Notes: generated by a model from the sequence alone, not told the origin. DNA of 64,000 nt from Oribacterium sp. C9 (GCF_002007235.1 NZ_MUHW01000003.1:119365-183364), one strand, 5' to 3'; numbered from the stretch's first letter, positions 1-10,108 are shown. Translations and numbers: made by a program.

Positions 1-1244
1 TAAATCGGATACTTCTTCACAAGCTCAGCTACCTTGGCATTGATCTCATCCTTTGAATTTTCGAAATCAGTAGCTGCCTTCCAGATGCACTCCGCGATAG
101 GAAGCATATCCTCCTCCTTGAAACCACGAGTGGTTACAGCCGCAGTACCGATGCGGACACCGGATGTGACGAACGGAGAACGAGGATCGTTAGGAATAGC
201 ATTACGATTCAAGGTAATGTGAACCTCATCACAATTGTTCTGAAGAGTCTTACCTGTAAGCTCGGGAATATTGGTAAGATCCACAAGCATGAGGTGATTG
301 TCTGTACCACCTGAAACAAGCTTGAAGCCCTGCTTGATCATAGCGTCAGCAAGAGCCTTACAGTTCTTAACAAGCTGAGTCTGATATTCCTTGAATTCCG
401 GCTTCAGTGCCTCGCCGAAGCAGACAGCCTTGGCTGCAACAACATGCTCGAGAGGACCACCCTGACATCCCGGGAACACTGCCTTGTTGAAATTGTATTT
501 CTTTGCGATCTCCTCACTGGAAAGTATGAGACCTCCTCTCGGACCACGCAGAGTCTTATGAGTGGTTGTGGTAACGACATGTGCATAAGGAATAGGTGAT
601 GGATGAAGTCCTGCTGCAACAAGACCTGCGATATGAGCCATATCCACCCAGAGAACCGCATCAACCTTATCAGCGATCTCACGGAATCTCTTGAAATCAA
701 TGGTTCTCGGATAAGCAGAAGCACCTGCGATGATCATCTTTGGCTTGTGCTCAACTGCCAGAGCCTCTACTTCGTCGTAATCTATATATCCTTCAGCATT
801 AACACCGTAAGGAACGACGTTAAAAAAGCTTCCGGAGAAATTGGCAGGTGAACCATGAGTAAGGTGTCCGCCGGCATCAAGTGACATTCCGAGGATAGTA
901 TCGCCAGGCTTACAAATAGCCATGGTAACAGCCATATTTGCCTGAGCACCGGAATGTGGCTGAACATTTGCATACTCACAATTGAAGAGCTTCTTTGCAC
1001 GCTCTATGGCGATAGTCTCGATATCGTCCACATGAACGCATCCACCGTAATAACGCTTTCCCGGATAACCTTCAGCATACTTGTTTGTAAGCACAGTTCC
1101 CATGGTGAGCATCGATACATCTGATAAAATATTCTCTGATGCAATAAGCTCGATGTTGTTCTGCTGACGTTCATACTCTTTGATGACTAATTGTCCTACC
1201 TCAGGATCTGCCTGAGCGATATAGTTCATCACTTCCTTGATCAT
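1..1244 (-). CDS. glyA: Serine hydroxymethyltransferase (3' end outside window)
   Basis: PLP enzyme that interconverts serine and glycine and loads one-carbon units onto tetrahydrofolate in the cytoplasm. Translating the complement of this whole stretch gives an open frame that runs off the left edge. It begins [16 protein letters not shown] and has the family landmarks ELIASEN near residue 35, [16 protein letters not shown], the DMAHIAGL region and the PLP-lysine motif [14 protein letters not shown]. About 414 codons are present, so only the extreme C-terminus is missing. GGAGG lies about 5 nt before the ATG. recJ ends 24 bp upstream on the same strand, so the two are probably cotranscribed, recJ first. 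The identification is secure; only the 3' end is unseen. Confidence 0.96.
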   Translation of the reverse strand, partial: MIKEVMNYIAQADPEVGQLVIKEYERQQNNIELIASENILSDVSMLTMGTVLTNKYAEGYPGKRYYGGCVHVDDIETIAIERAKKLFNCEYANVQPHSGAQANMAVTMAICKPGDTILGMSLDAGGHLTHGSPANFSGSFFNVVPYGVNAEGYIDYDEVEALAVEHKPKMIIAGASAYPRTIDFKRFREIADKVDAVLWVDMAHIAGLVAAGLHPSPIPYAHVVTTTTHKTLRGPRGGLILSSEEIAKKYNFNKAVFPGCQGGPLEHVVAAKAVCFGEALKPEFKEYQTQLVKNCKALADAMIKQGFKLVSGGTDNHLMLVDLTNIPELTGKTLQNNCDEVHITLNRNAIPNDPRSPFVTSGVRIGTAAVTTRGFKEEDMLPIAECIWKAATDFENSKDEINAKVAELVKKYPI

Positions 1245-1268
1245 AGTTACCTCCAATTAAGACAAAAT

Positions 1269-3020
1269 TTAAGGCTTCAGCTGGTAATCATCAATCACAA
1301 TCTGAAGACTTTGAATCCCATTATATTCATTAATCTGAGGATAGTAAACAATATCTATCCTTGAAGCAGCTCCCTTTTGCCTTAAAAAATCGTCTCCATT
1401 GGTAAAAATTAACCCGTCCATGAGGCAGCCTCCATCAGACAGAAGCTTCATCTTAACCACATTTCTGTTCTTACCGAGCACTCTGCACTCAGTAATTCCG
1501 AGGTTTTTCGTCGCAAAGCTTGGTTTTTCATTTCCTTTTCCGAAAGGCTCAAGCTTTTCAAAATCATGAATCAGGTTATGCGAAATATAATCAATCGGCA
1601 TAGGCACATCTATCCATAGCTTGTCCACCAGCTGCTCCCCGGAGAGTTCACATCTCCTGTTAAGCTCTGCCCTGAACATGTCAATGTTTTTCTCCATAAG
1701 AGTGAACCCGGCTGCCATTGGATGGCCTCCCCACTTTACGAGCAGTTCATCGACCTCCTGAAGATGTTCCGACATGGAATAACCGTCAATGCTTCTGCCT
1801 GAGCCCTTTGCAAGACATTCTCCGTCTTCATCTCCCTCGCAACGGGTTATGACGAAGGATGGCCTGTAAAAACGTTCCCTTAATCTTCCTGCCACTATCC
1901 CCGCCAGACTCTCATGAAGCTCTGGAAGATATACCACCAGCACCCTGTCATTCATATGGTGCCTCTGGACCATCTCTATAGCCTGATTTGTAGCCGATAT
2001 GGTCATGGTCTTTCTGGAATCGTTAAGCTCCTTCAGCCTTGCAGCCTTCATGATGGCCTCTTCTCTGTCATCGGTAAGGAACAGATCAAGCGCTATCTCA
2101 GCGCTTCTGAGCCTTCCACCGGCATTGATACAGGGCCCTATGATATAGCCGATATGGTAGGCACTCACATGATCCTGAGTCAACAGATCCTGCAACTCCA
2201 AAAGAGCTCTAAGCCCCTGATTCTTTGTCTGCTTTATCTGCTGAAGACCGAACTTTACTATAGTCCTGTTCTCATCCTTAAGCTCCATAACATCACAGAT
2301 AGTAGCAATGGCAGCAAACTCAAGGAAATCATAGAACTCTTCCTCGGGGATGGTATGATTCTGATACATCATAATGATTATCTTCCATGCAACAACCGCA
2401 CCGCATATCTCCGGAAACGGATACCTGTTGTCCTCTCTCTTAGGATCAACAACGGCACTGGCTGGTGGAAGGATATCCCTTGACTCACATCCGAAATCCT
2501 CATCCTGATTCTGACGGACATCATGATGGTCGGTAACGAGTACAGTTATTCCCAGATCTCTTGCATGCTTCAGCTCCTCTATTGCTGCTATACCGTTATC
2601 ACAGGTGAGTATCACCTGAACTCCATCTTCCTTTGCTTTGTCTATGATGCCAATGTTTATCCCGTATCCGTCCTTGATACGATCTGGAAGTACATAATCA
2701 ACCACTGCTCCGAGTCGTCTAAGCCCCTTAACAAGGATATATGTGGCACACACACCGTCCACATCATAGTCTCCTACCACACGTATATGCTTTTTTTCTT
2801 TTATGGCACGATTAAGCTGATTCATGCACTTTATGGCATCTGGAAGATAAAGCGGTGAGTGCAGATCCTCCTCCAGTGAACCATGCAGGAACTGTTCTAT
2901 CTGTTTTTCCGAGTTTATCTCTCTGTTACGAAGTATCCTTGCAGTGACCTGATCGATATGATATTTATCCGCTATAGCCTTAAAGTCGGCTTTTTTATTA
3001 TATAGAAACCACTTTTTCAT
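1269..3020 (-). CDS. recJ: Single-stranded-DNA-specific exonuclease RecJ
   Basis: 5'-3' single-strand DNA exonuclease of recombination and mismatch or base-excision repair, in the DHH phosphoesterase superfamily. With the chosen start the protein is 583 residues. Visible motifs are GDYDVDG near residue 85 (metal-binding aspartates), CDNG near 150, TDHHD near 175, and the DHHA1-type GGRLRSAE and GGHPMAAGF segments further on, followed by a C-terminal OB-like region. An upstream ATG at 3053 adds 11 residues but lacks a ribosome binding site. The start at 3020 (MKKWFLYNKK) has AAAGG about 7 nt upstream and matches how relatives begin. It lies just upstream of glyA on the same strand. Nothing in it looks degraded. 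Confidence 0.93.
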   Translation of the reverse strand: MKKWFLYNKKADFKAIADKYHIDQVTARILRNREINSEKQIEQFLHGSLEEDLHSPLYLPDAIKCMNQLNRAIKEKKHIRVVGDYDVDGVCATYILVKGLRRLGAVVDYVLPDRIKDGYGINIGIIDKAKEDGVQVILTCDNGIAAIEELKHARDLGITVLVTDHHDVRQNQDEDFGCESRDILPPASAVVDPKREDNRYPFPEICGAVVAWKIIIMMYQNHTIPEEEFYDFLEFAAIATICDVMELKDENRTIVKFGLQQIKQTKNQGLRALLELQDLLTQDHVSAYHIGYIIGPCINAGGRLRSAEIALDLFLTDDREEAIMKAARLKELNDSRKTMTISATNQAIEMVQRHHMNDRVLVVYLPELHESLAGIVAGRLRERFYRPSFVITRCEGDEDGECLAKGSGRSIDGYSMSEHLQEVDELLVKWGGHPMAAGFTLMEKNIDMFRAELNRRCELSGEQLVDKLWIDVPMPIDYISHNLIHDFEKLEPFGKGNEKPSFATKNLGITECRVLGKNRNVVKMKLLSDGGCLMDGLIFTNGDDFLRQKGAASRIDIVYYPQINEYNGIQSLQIVIDDYQLKP

Positions 3021-3236
3021 AGAATAACCTTTATCAAATGATGTATAATACAATTTCAGCGCAAATTTACTTTACGCAAACAGACAAAAGTATAACACAA
3101 CATATAGATCTTTTGTTAAAATGATGCTCTGCATAAGCAACACAATTTCGCAGGAAGAGAACATACTCAGCTTCCTTCGTGATAGTGTAGGCGGCTGAAG
3201 CATTATCATCCAATATATATAGGAGTTTTTGATTTA

Positions 3237-4106
3237 ATGACTAAATCTATCAAAAGAATATTTGCCATAATTGCCATAGTCACACTATTGTTTGAAATCG
3301 TTTTTCAGGCAACGGCAAACATACTTATTTCATATGGTTCGGATTTATACAGGAACGAATTTTTTTCTCTGACGGTATCCGCATTTCTGTCACTGCTTGC
3401 CGGATTTTTGCTCATGGGCTTTGAGCGCCACGCTGAAATGAAGCATATGAGGTTCAATCTGCTCACTCTTCTGTGGCTGATCCTCATTATGAACGGTATA
3501 CAGTATCTGGTTTCCATAGCAACTCAGCCTATTCTTGATATCATTTACAGCCAGGGTTTTGATATGAAAACTGCAAGAGAAAACGCCACAGGCGCAGATA
3601 TCGTAGGATTCTTTGGCATAGCTTATTCAGTGGCAGGTGCACCTATAGTTGAAGAGACCTTTTTCAGAGGGATAATATATGGAAAACTCAGGAGATACGG
3701 AAAGATTTTCGCCATAACCATAACTGCATTTCTTTTCGGGCTTCTCCACTGCAACCTAATACAGTTCTTTACCGCTGTTGTTATAGGCATTCTGTTTGGA
3801 TGGATCAGAGAGAACTATGGTCTCAGATACTCGATTCTCGTCCATTCCTGCAACAATACTATGGCATTTGTAATGAGTTCACTAAACCCGGAGGATACTC
3901 TTTCATACTATGTCCTGATACTTCTGTTTTACGGAAGCATCCTCACTACGATCCTCTCTTTCATACTTAATTTCAAAAAGATCGAGACCTCATTCAGGGC
4001 CGAACCTGATCTTGGAAGAATGTACTATCTTTGGTTCACCACTATTCCGGTCATCATCGTAACAGTTTTTATGCTTATCATGACCGCCTTCAGTATCTTT
4101 ACCTGA
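3237..4106 (+). CDS. CPBP-family intramembrane metalloprotease (CAAX/Abi type)
   Basis: Polytopic membrane protein of the CPBP family (Pfam Abi), which includes type II CAAX prenyl endopeptidases and many bacterial proteins of unknown substrate. The three signature motifs are present: EETFFRG (E139, E140, R144), FLFGLLH (H171) and HSCNN (H203, N207), the presumed catalytic or metal-binding residues. About seven to eight hydrophobic segments span the 289 residues. An AGGAG stretch precedes the ATG. It is one of few plus-strand genes here and is convergent with the HerA-like gene, with a bidirectional terminator between. The substrate cannot be told; bacteriocin self-immunity and protein maturation are both known roles in the family. 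Confidence 0.85.
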   Translation: MTKSIKRIFAIIAIVTLLFEIVFQATANILISYGSDLYRNEFFSLTVSAFLSLLAGFLLMGFERHAEMKHMRFNLLTLLWLILIMNGIQYLVSIATQPILDIIYSQGFDMKTARENATGADIVGFFGIAYSVAGAPIVEETFFRGIIYGKLRRYGKIFAITITAFLFGLLHCNLIQFFTAVVIGILFGWIRENYGLRYSILVHSCNNTMAFVMSSLNPEDTLSYYVLILLFYGSILTTILSFILNFKKIETSFRAEPDLGRMYYLWFTTIPVIIVTVFMLIMTAFSIFT

Positions 4107-4174
4107 AGGTTTTTTCGATGTAAAACGGTTCACCCGTCCACTAAACACCTCTTTTTCATACTTTTTTCAAAAAC

Positions 4175-4215
4175 AAGACCTTTGTCATGGGAAACTGTCC
4201 CATGACAAAGGTCTT
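4175..4215. terminator. Bidirectional intrinsic terminator
   Basis: Perfect 17-bp inverted repeat (4175-4191 and 4199-4215) with a 7-nt loop. A T-rich run follows on the plus strand, and on the minus strand the stem is followed by a run copied from 4161-4174. It sits between the convergent CPBP protease and HerA-like genes and probably ends both. Confidence 0.85.
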
Positions 4216-4323
4216 TTCTGTTCATATCAGAATTAAGATTTTTCAAAAACATCGCCCAAATTCGTGAAGGCAACTCCGCATGACGTATCCCCAATTAGTC
4301 TATACAAAGCTCACTTCCCACGA

Positions 4324-5883
4324 TTATTTATTAAACAGAGTGTCAAGTATGCCTCTTCCCAATGCCGCGCCAATGTTTCCGCCGATACGTTTTCCGAAGC
4401 TTCCAAGGAAGGTTTTACCTATAGCTCCTCCTGCCTCTCTTCCGAGAGTACCGGCAGTTGAACGTCCGACTGATTTTACCGCATTTCTTGTGCTCCTGGA
4501 TGCCTTCTCCTCGGCCTTCGCTTTCTCGAGAGCCTCCTTTTCAGCCTGCTTCTCTGCCGCTATTCTTGCAGCCTCTGCTGTTGCTTCATCTGTCAGTCGC
4601 TTGAAGAATTCATAGGCAGAATCTCTGTCAACGGTTTCATTGTATTTGCCGGAAAGCTCCGAAGCGACCATAGCAGCAAGTCTCGATGTATCATCTATCG
4701 ATCCCTTCTTTGACTGTGGAGGAAGTACCCTGCATCTTCTTACCATCTCAGGCTTTCCATCGGAATCAAGGAATGAAATGAGAGCCTCTCCTGTACCGAG
4801 ATTCTGGAGAACCTCCGCAGTATCAAAGTTCTTATTCACTCTGAAGGATGAAGCAGCTGACTTTATCTTCTTTTCCTCCGCTGGAGTATACGCATGAAGA
4901 GCATGCTGCACCTTATTTCCGAGCTGCGCCAGAACTCCGTCAGGCACATCACCCGGATTTTGCGTAATAAAGTATACTCCTATACCCTTTGAACGTATGA
5001 GCTTAACAACCTGCTCTATCTTATCTATAAGAGCCTTCGGCGCACCATTGAACAAAAGATGCGCTTCATCAAAGAAGAACACCATCTTCGGCTTACTGAG
5101 ATCTCCCACCTCAGGCATCTGCTCAAAGAGTTCTGAAAGCATATAAAGCATGAAGGTCGAATAGATCACCGGATTCTGTATGGTGGTCTCTGCATCGAGT
5201 ATGTTGATCATTCCCTTACCTGCGTTATCGGTTCTGAAGAAGTCGTGAATATCTATGGCTGGTTCTCCGAAGAAACGGTCTCCACCGGCAGTTTCAAGTG
5301 CCACTACAGAACGAAGTATGGCATTGAGTGAAGCTGTGGTCATGTTTCCGTATTCCGCACTGTATTCCTTATTATTCTGAGCCACATACTGCACCATGGC
5401 ACGTAGATCCTTGGTATCAAGGAGAAGCTGATCCTCCTCATCTGCGATTCTGAAAATGATGGTGAGGATATTCGCCTGAAGATCTGTGAGACCAAGTACT
5501 CGTGAAAGGAGTGTAGGACCGAATTCAGTCACTGTGGTCCTGAGTGGCATACCCTTTTTACCGTCTATATCCCAGAACTGTGTCGGGAAGGGCCTGTATG
5601 AAAAACCGGCATCAGATAGACCGAAGCTCTCTATACGCTTCTTCATATCCTCACTGTCAGCTCCGGGACTTATCATTCCTGCCAGATCACCCTTAACATC
5701 AGAGAGAAATACAGGCACTCCCATATCGCTGAACGATTCGGCAAGTACCTTTAATGTAACAGTCTTTCCGGTTCCTGTCGCACCAGCAATGAGTCCATGT
5801 CTGTTGGCCATATTTGGCAATATGCAGACCTTTTCATCAGTATCCATATCAAGGCCGGTCCAAATCTTATCTTCAAATACCAT
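4324..5883 (-). CDS. HerA-like / DUF853 (YjgR-type) P-loop ATPase
   Basis: Cytoplasmic ATPase of the HerA-FtsK superfamily (DUF853, helicase HerA-like C-terminal), whose physiological role is not established. The protein has 519 residues. Walker A is GATGTGKT near residue 34, and Walker B is in MVFFFDEAHLLF near 270. A C-terminal segment rich in Ala, Glu and Lys (about 430-465, likely coiled coil) precedes a glycine-rich tail. The annotated-looking ATG at 5907 is unlikely because its own second to sixth codons contain the ribosome binding site; GGAG lies 8 nt before the ATG at 5883. There are no defence or nuclease genes beside it, so a role as a HerA-NurA pair is not supported here. Confidence 0.85.
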   Translation of the reverse strand: MVFEDKIWTGLDMDTDEKVCILPNMANRHGLIAGATGTGKTVTLKVLAESFSDMGVPVFLSDVKGDLAGMISPGADSEDMKKRIESFGLSDAGFSYRPFPTQFWDIDGKKGMPLRTTVTEFGPTLLSRVLGLTDLQANILTIIFRIADEEDQLLLDTKDLRAMVQYVAQNNKEYSAEYGNMTTASLNAILRSVVALETAGGDRFFGEPAIDIHDFFRTDNAGKGMINILDAETTIQNPVIYSTFMLYMLSELFEQMPEVGDLSKPKMVFFFDEAHLLFNGAPKALIDKIEQVVKLIRSKGIGVYFITQNPGDVPDGVLAQLGNKVQHALHAYTPAEEKKIKSAASSFRVNKNFDTAEVLQNLGTGEALISFLDSDGKPEMVRRCRVLPPQSKKGSIDDTSRLAAMVASELSGKYNETVDRDSAYEFFKRLTDEATAEAARIAAEKQAEKEALEKAKAEEKASRSTRNAVKSVGRSTAGTLGREAGGAIGKTFLGSFGKRIGGNIGAALGRGILDTLFNK

Positions 5884-5986
5884 AACTATCTCCGTTCCTC
5901 CGCCCATCCTGCGAAATGTATTAATGGAAAAACCAAATCTAATGCTATTTTAACACATCGGGAAATATTTTATGATAAGAAACTGA

Positions 5987-6724
5987 TCATCTGATTCCTA
6001 AGAGCTCCTCAGCATACTTCACAGCCTCCTGAGCAGGAGCATTAACATCACTCAAGGTATATTTGATTCCTAGCTTCTCGTATTTAAATGCACCGAGGCT
6101 GTGGTATGGAAGTATCTCTACCTTTTTAACAGTCTTCAGTGTATCGATGAACTTCCTGGTTTCGATGAGCTCTTCATCTGAATCAGTTAGTCCGGGAACC
6201 AGCACATGACGTATCCACATATCAACACCCTGATCGCTCAGATACTTGCAGCAGTCAAGGATGTTCTTATTGGTCTGTCCTGTAAGCTTTTTGTGCTTTT
6301 CATCGTCGATCTCCTTGATATCAAAGAGCACAGTGTCAGTTACCTTGATGAGACGATTGAACTTACTGAAGAAAGGCTCCTCTCTGGTGAAGGGCTGTGC
6401 TGAGGTATCGAGACATGTACTTATGCCCATTGCCTTTGCCTTCTCGAAAAGATCAATGACAAAATCTATCTGAATAAGCGGATCCCCGCCGCTTACAGTT
6501 ATTCCTCCATCCTCTCCCCAGTATTCCCGATATCGTACAGCATTCTGAAGAATCTCATCAGCAGTACGCATATCTTCGCTGTGAAAATCCCATGTATCCG
6601 GGTTATGGCAGTAACGACAGCGCATATTGCAGCCCTTCAGAAATACGATATATCTGACACCGGGACCGTCTACAGATCCAAATGTTTCAATGCTGTGTAT
6701 AGCACCTTTAATTGCTTCAGCCAT
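5987..6724 (-). CDS. pflA: Pyruvate formate-lyase-activating enzyme
   Basis: Radical-SAM activase that abstracts hydrogen from the pyruvate formate-lyase glycine to create the glycyl radical. It has 245 residues, the usual length. The 4Fe-4S motif CNMRCRYC sits at C32, C36 and C39, followed by the glycine-rich SAM-binding GGITVSGGDPL region near 93-103 and a TIM-barrel body. It lies downstream of pflB on the same strand, separated by about 210 bp that hold a hairpin. pflA may therefore be read at a lower level through that hairpin or have its own promoter. Confidence 0.95.
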   Translation of the reverse strand: MAEAIKGAIHSIETFGSVDGPGVRYIVFLKGCNMRCRYCHNPDTWDFHSEDMRTADEILQNAVRYREYWGEDGGITVSGGDPLIQIDFVIDLFEKAKAMGISTCLDTSAQPFTREEPFFSKFNRLIKVTDTVLFDIKEIDDEKHKKLTGQTNKNILDCCKYLSDQGVDMWIRHVLVPGLTDSDEELIETRKFIDTLKTVKKVEILPYHSLGAFKYEKLGIKYTLSDVNAPAQEAVKYAEELLGIR

Positions 6725-6810
6725 AATATTACCTCCTGAAATATAAGCTCATTTCAAAGAAATGAGTCTGTCCCTAAGCCTTCCTGGCCGGTATATACAT
6801 ATTATTGAAT

Positions 6811-6852
6811 AAAATAAGCCGTCACTCTCGTACGAAAGCGGCGGCTTATTTT
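6811..6852 (-). terminator. Hairpin between pflB and pflA (terminator or attenuating)
   Basis: An 11-bp perfect stem (6811-6821 with 6842-6852), extended by G-U and G-C pairs and a small inner hairpin. It is flanked by A and T runs, so it reads as an intrinsic terminator on the minus strand. Its place 80 bp past the pflB stop and before pflA suggests partial termination that gives more PflB than activase. Confidence 0.75.
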
Positions 6853-6933
6853 CATGGAACAGATAATGATACAAAAGATATGGGTCACGCACCGGAAAGA
6901 GTATGTATCATTTAGATCTGACCTTCCTGTTTA

Positions 6934-9180
6934 TCAGAGTGCCTTGTGCTCAGTTCTTGAAATTACATCAAGCTGCTGCTCTCTTGTAAGATCGATGAAC
7001 TTAACTGCATATCCTGATACACGGATTGTGAAGTTAGCGTACTCAGGCTTCTCAGGGTGCTCCATAGCATCCTTAAGCTTCTCAACGCCGAAAACGTTAA
7101 CGTTAACGTGGTGAGCGCCCTTTGAGAAGTAACCGTCCATAACTCTTACAAGAGTTGTAGACTGCTCATCCTCTGTGTGTCCGAGAGCTGCAGGGTTGAT
7201 GGTCTGAGTATTTGAAATACCGTCAAGTGCATACTCATATGGAAGCTTTGCTACAGAGTTAAGAGATGCAAGAAGACCTGATGTCTCAGCACCGTAGCTT
7301 GGGTTTGCTCCAGGTGAAAGTGGAGCACCTGCCTTACGTCCGTCAGGCATAGCACCTGTAGCCTTACCGTATACTACGTTTGATGTAATAGTAAGGATAG
7401 ATGTTGTAGGCTCTGAATCTCTGTATGTGTGGTGCTTCTTGATCTTGTTAAGGAATGTCTTGAGAAGATCAACAGCGATCTCATCAGCACGGTCGTCATC
7501 ATTACCATACTTAGGGAAGTCACCCTCAACCTCGTAATCAACTACGAGACCATCCTCATCACGGATAGTCTTAACCTTTGCATACTTGATAGCGGAAAGT
7601 GAATCTACTACGTGTGAGAAACCAGCGATACCTGTAGCAAATGTACGACGTACGTCAGTATCGATAAGAGCCATCTCAGCAGCCTCATAGAAGTACTTGT
7701 CGTGCATGTACTGGATAAGGTTAAGTACGTTTACGTAAACGCCTGCGAGCCAGTCCATCATCTGATCGTACTTGTGGCAAACCTCATCATAATCAAGGTA
7801 CTCTGATGTGATAGGCTTGTACTCAGGTCCGATCTGCTCCTTTAACTTCTCATCAACACCGCCGTTGATAGCGTAAAGAAGACACTTTGCGAGGTTTGCA
7901 CGAGCTCCGAAGAACTGCATCTCCTTACCTGTCTGTGTTGCAGATACGCAGCAGCAGATTGAATAATCATCGCCCCATACAGGTCTCATAACGTCATCGT
8001 TCTCATACTGGATTGATGAAGTTGTAACAGAGATCTTTGCAGCGTACTTCTTGAAGTTCTCAGGAAGTCTCTTTGTGTAAAGAACTGTAAGGTTTGGCTC
8101 CGGTGCAGGTCCCATGTTCTCAAGAGTGTGAAGGAAACGATAGTCGTTCTTTGTTACCATTGAACGTCCATCCTGACCCATACCTGCTACCTCAAGTGTA
8201 GCCCATACAGGGTCGCCTGAGAAGAGCTGGTTATATGAAGGGATTCTTGCGAACTTAACCATACGAAGCTTCATTACGAAGTGATCGATAAGCTCCTGAG
8301 CCTCAGCCTCAGTAAGAGTTCCCTCAGCGATATCTCTGTTGATATAGATATCAAGGAATGTAGAAACACGACCTACTGACATTGCAGCACCGTTCTGTGT
8401 CTTGATAGCAGAAAGGTAACCGAAGTAGAGCCACTGAACAGCCTCTCTTGCATTCTTTGCAGGAGCTGAAATATCGAAGCCGTAAGATGCAGCCATCTCC
8501 TTCATCTGACGGAGAGCTCTCATCTGATCAGCGATCTCTTCTCTCTTACGTACGATGTCATCAGTCATTGTACCGTCGCCACAGTTATCGAAATCTTTCT
8601 TCTTCTCTTCGATGAGGAAATCGATACCATAAAGAGCGATTCTTCTGTAATCGCCTACGATACGTCCACGGCCATATGTATCAGGAAGACCTGTAAGGAT
8701 GTGAGCGTGACGAACCTTCTTCATCTCCGGAGTGTAAGCATCAAATACACCCTGATTGTGTGTCTTATGATACTCTGTGAAGATCTTGTGAAGAAGTGGA
8801 TCAGGTGTGTAGCCGTATGTTGTACAAGCCTGCTCTGCCATCTTGATTCCGCCGTAAGGCATGAATGCTCTCTTAAGAGGCTTATCAGTCTGAAGACCAA
8901 CAACCTTTTCCTTATCCTTTGAATCGGCTGTGATATAAGCTGCATCGTAAGCTGTGATACCGGAAACGATCTTTGTCTCCATATCAAGAACTCCGCCCTT
9001 AGCTCGCTCTTCTTTCTGTAATCCCTGAACCTCATCCCAGAGCTCCTTGGTAGCGTCTGTAGGTCCCTGCAGGAAGCTGGCATCACCGTCGTATGGTGTG
9101 TAGTTATTCTGGATGAATGAACGTACATTTACGTCGCTTGTCCAATGTCCGGCATTAAAGCCTCTCCATTCCTCTCTCAT
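6934..9180 (-). CDS. pflB: Formate C-acetyltransferase (pyruvate formate-lyase)
   Basis: Glycyl-radical enzyme that cleaves pyruvate with CoA to acetyl-CoA and formate, central to anaerobic sugar fermentation. It has 748 residues, the normal length. The active-site cysteines lie in a CCC run (C409-C411), one more cysteine than the usual pair. The glycyl-radical loop RVSGYAV places the radical at G723 near the C-terminus. A GGAGG-like site lies just before the ATG. Upstream is a very good sigma-A-type promoter (9359-9387) with palindromic sites in the early transcribed region. The Rrf2 regulator is divergent, which suggests it as a candidate regulator. Identity is certain. Confidence 0.97.
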   Translation of the reverse strand: MREEWRGFNAGHWTSDVNVRSFIQNNYTPYDGDASFLQGPTDATKELWDEVQGLQKEERAKGGVLDMETKIVSGITAYDAAYITADSKDKEKVVGLQTDKPLKRAFMPYGGIKMAEQACTTYGYTPDPLLHKIFTEYHKTHNQGVFDAYTPEMKKVRHAHILTGLPDTYGRGRIVGDYRRIALYGIDFLIEEKKKDFDNCGDGTMTDDIVRKREEIADQMRALRQMKEMAASYGFDISAPAKNAREAVQWLYFGYLSAIKTQNGAAMSVGRVSTFLDIYINRDIAEGTLTEAEAQELIDHFVMKLRMVKFARIPSYNQLFSGDPVWATLEVAGMGQDGRSMVTKNDYRFLHTLENMGPAPEPNLTVLYTKRLPENFKKYAAKISVTTSSIQYENDDVMRPVWGDDYSICCCVSATQTGKEMQFFGARANLAKCLLYAINGGVDEKLKEQIGPEYKPITSEYLDYDEVCHKYDQMMDWLAGVYVNVLNLIQYMHDKYFYEAAEMALIDTDVRRTFATGIAGFSHVVDSLSAIKYAKVKTIRDEDGLVVDYEVEGDFPKYGNDDDRADEIAVDLLKTFLNKIKKHHTYRDSEPTTSILTITSNVVYGKATGAMPDGRKAGAPLSPGANPSYGAETSGLLASLNSVAKLPYEYALDGISNTQTINPAALGHTEDEQSTTLVRVMDGYFSKGAHHVNVNVFGVEKLKDAMEHPEKPEYANFTIRVSGYAVKFIDLTREQQLDVISRTEHKAL

Positions 9181-9304
9181 GTCTTTTCCTCCAATATAAA
9201 CATTGTCTTATCCATAAAGCATCAGAATCAGCACTCTGCAGTCCCACCGCACTGTGTCTTTTCTTCTGATACTATGATGATAAACTTTCACCTTCATTTT
9301 GTAT

Positions 9305-9343
9305 GTTGCGTACGCAACGTTATTTAATTGCGTGTATACAATT
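9305..9343 (-). promoter_or_regulatory. Two palindromic operator-like sites in the pflB 5' region
   Basis: Site 1 is a perfect 14-bp palindrome, GTTGCGTACGCAAC, at 9305-9318. Site 2 at 9326-9343 has AATTG and CAATT arms around a palindromic TGTATACA core and shares TTGCGT with site 1; the shared half-sites start 22 bp apart, about two helical turns. Both lie roughly 10 to 50 nt downstream of the predicted pflB start point. They could bind a repressor dimer or fold in RNA. They do not match the usual Rex, CcpA or FNR consensus. Confidence 0.55.
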
Positions 9344-9358
9344 TATGAAAGCATTGGA

Positions 9359-9387
9359 AGTATATTACCTTGATAATAATCTGTCAA
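9359..9387 (-). promoter_or_regulatory. pflB promoter
   Basis: Read on the minus strand: a perfect -35 TTGACA (9382-9387), a 17-bp spacer, and -10 TATACT (9359-9364). The predicted transcript starts near 9352 and has a leader of about 170 nt before the pflB ATG. The whole 9181-9545 intergenic stretch holds this promoter, the palindromes at 9305-9343 and the divergent Rrf2-gene promoter. Confidence 0.75.
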
Positions 9388-9479
9388 TACACAGAAATGC
9401 TTAAAAATCAATGTTTCTAGATAAAAACAACAGCCTTTATTGATTTTGTTTTAAGTGGAAAACAAAGATTGAAGACACG

Positions 9480-9508
9480 TTGAACAAACTCTAGTAATGT
9501 GGTAGGAT
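9480..9508 (+). promoter_or_regulatory. Promoter of the Rrf2-family gene
   Basis: TTGAAC (9480-9485), 17-bp spacer, TAGGAT (9503-9508), giving a leader of about 30 nt before the ATG at 9546. It is divergent from the pflB promoter about 95 bp away. Confidence 0.5.
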
Positions 9509-9545
9509 TAATTACAGCTTTACGCTCTTTTTTGGAGGTTATTTT

Positions 9546-9956
9546 ATGATGATTTCAACGAAGGGACGCTATGCTCTTGCGACCCTCATAGATATCGCCC
9601 AACATTGTGACGGCGAAAATCCTGTATGTATTAAGGAGATTTCTGAAAGACTGGGAATTTCCCTCAAGTATCTCGAACAGATCATTTCTCTCATGGTAAA
9701 GGGAGGCTTTTTAAAATCTATCCGTGGAGCAAAGGGAGGTTACCTGTTCACACGTCCTACGACAGAGATCAAGGTAGGTGATATACTCAATGCCGCAGAA
9801 GGAAGCCTCGCTCCTGTCGAATGTGTAAGCGGCACTTCTGTCTGCCAGAAATCTGCAAGCTGTCCTTCCTTTTCTTTATATAAGGAAATAGATACTGCCA
9901 TATACAACGTAGTCAACAAATACACCCTGTATGATCTTGCCAATGAAAAAATCTGA
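9546..9956 (+). CDS. Rrf2-family transcriptional regulator
   Basis: DNA-binding regulator of the Rrf2/IscR/NsrR/CymR family, 136 residues. It opens MMISTKGRYAL, the typical start, followed by a winged helix-turn-helix (about residues 28-66, including RGAKGGY). Three cysteines lie at C93, C100 and C106 in a C-x6-C-x5-C arrangement like that of Fe-S-binding members such as IscR and NsrR, so redox or Fe-S sensing is likely but inferred. GGAGG lies 7 nt before the first ATG. It is divergent from pflB, and no iscS or cysteine genes are adjacent. Regulation of pflB is therefore a fair guess, not shown. Confidence 0.88.
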   Translation: MMISTKGRYALATLIDIAQHCDGENPVCIKEISERLGISLKYLEQIISLMVKGGFLKSIRGAKGGYLFTRPTTEIKVGDILNAAEGSLAPVECVSGTSVCQKSASCPSFSLYKEIDTAIYNVVNKYTLYDLANEKI

Positions 9957-10038
9957 CACTGTCGTTGCTCTCAGGTCTTTATTACATTCAGGATGTTTTA
10001 CATGCCGGCGAAAAAAATAAAAAAATTCAAAAATACTG

Positions 10039-10067
10039 TTGACATTCGTTTTCGTATTCGCTAATAT
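10039..10067 (+). promoter_or_regulatory. tRNA-Arg promoter
   Basis: TTGACA (10039-10044), 17-bp spacer, TAATAT (10062-10067). It ends about 40 bp before the tRNA-Arg 5' end. Confidence 0.75.
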
Positions 10068-10108
10068 AACTGAGTCGCTTGAAGAGAGCGGCACAAAAAC
10101 TAAAAGAT

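Noticed and set aside
1914..2483. 189-codon plus-strand ORF inside recJ
   Set aside because: Antisense shadow of a clear gene with no start signals or recognised family.
9181..9545. Rex, FNR or CcpA sites in the pflB region
   Set aside because: The palindromes and nearby sequence do not fit these consensus sites well enough to name one.
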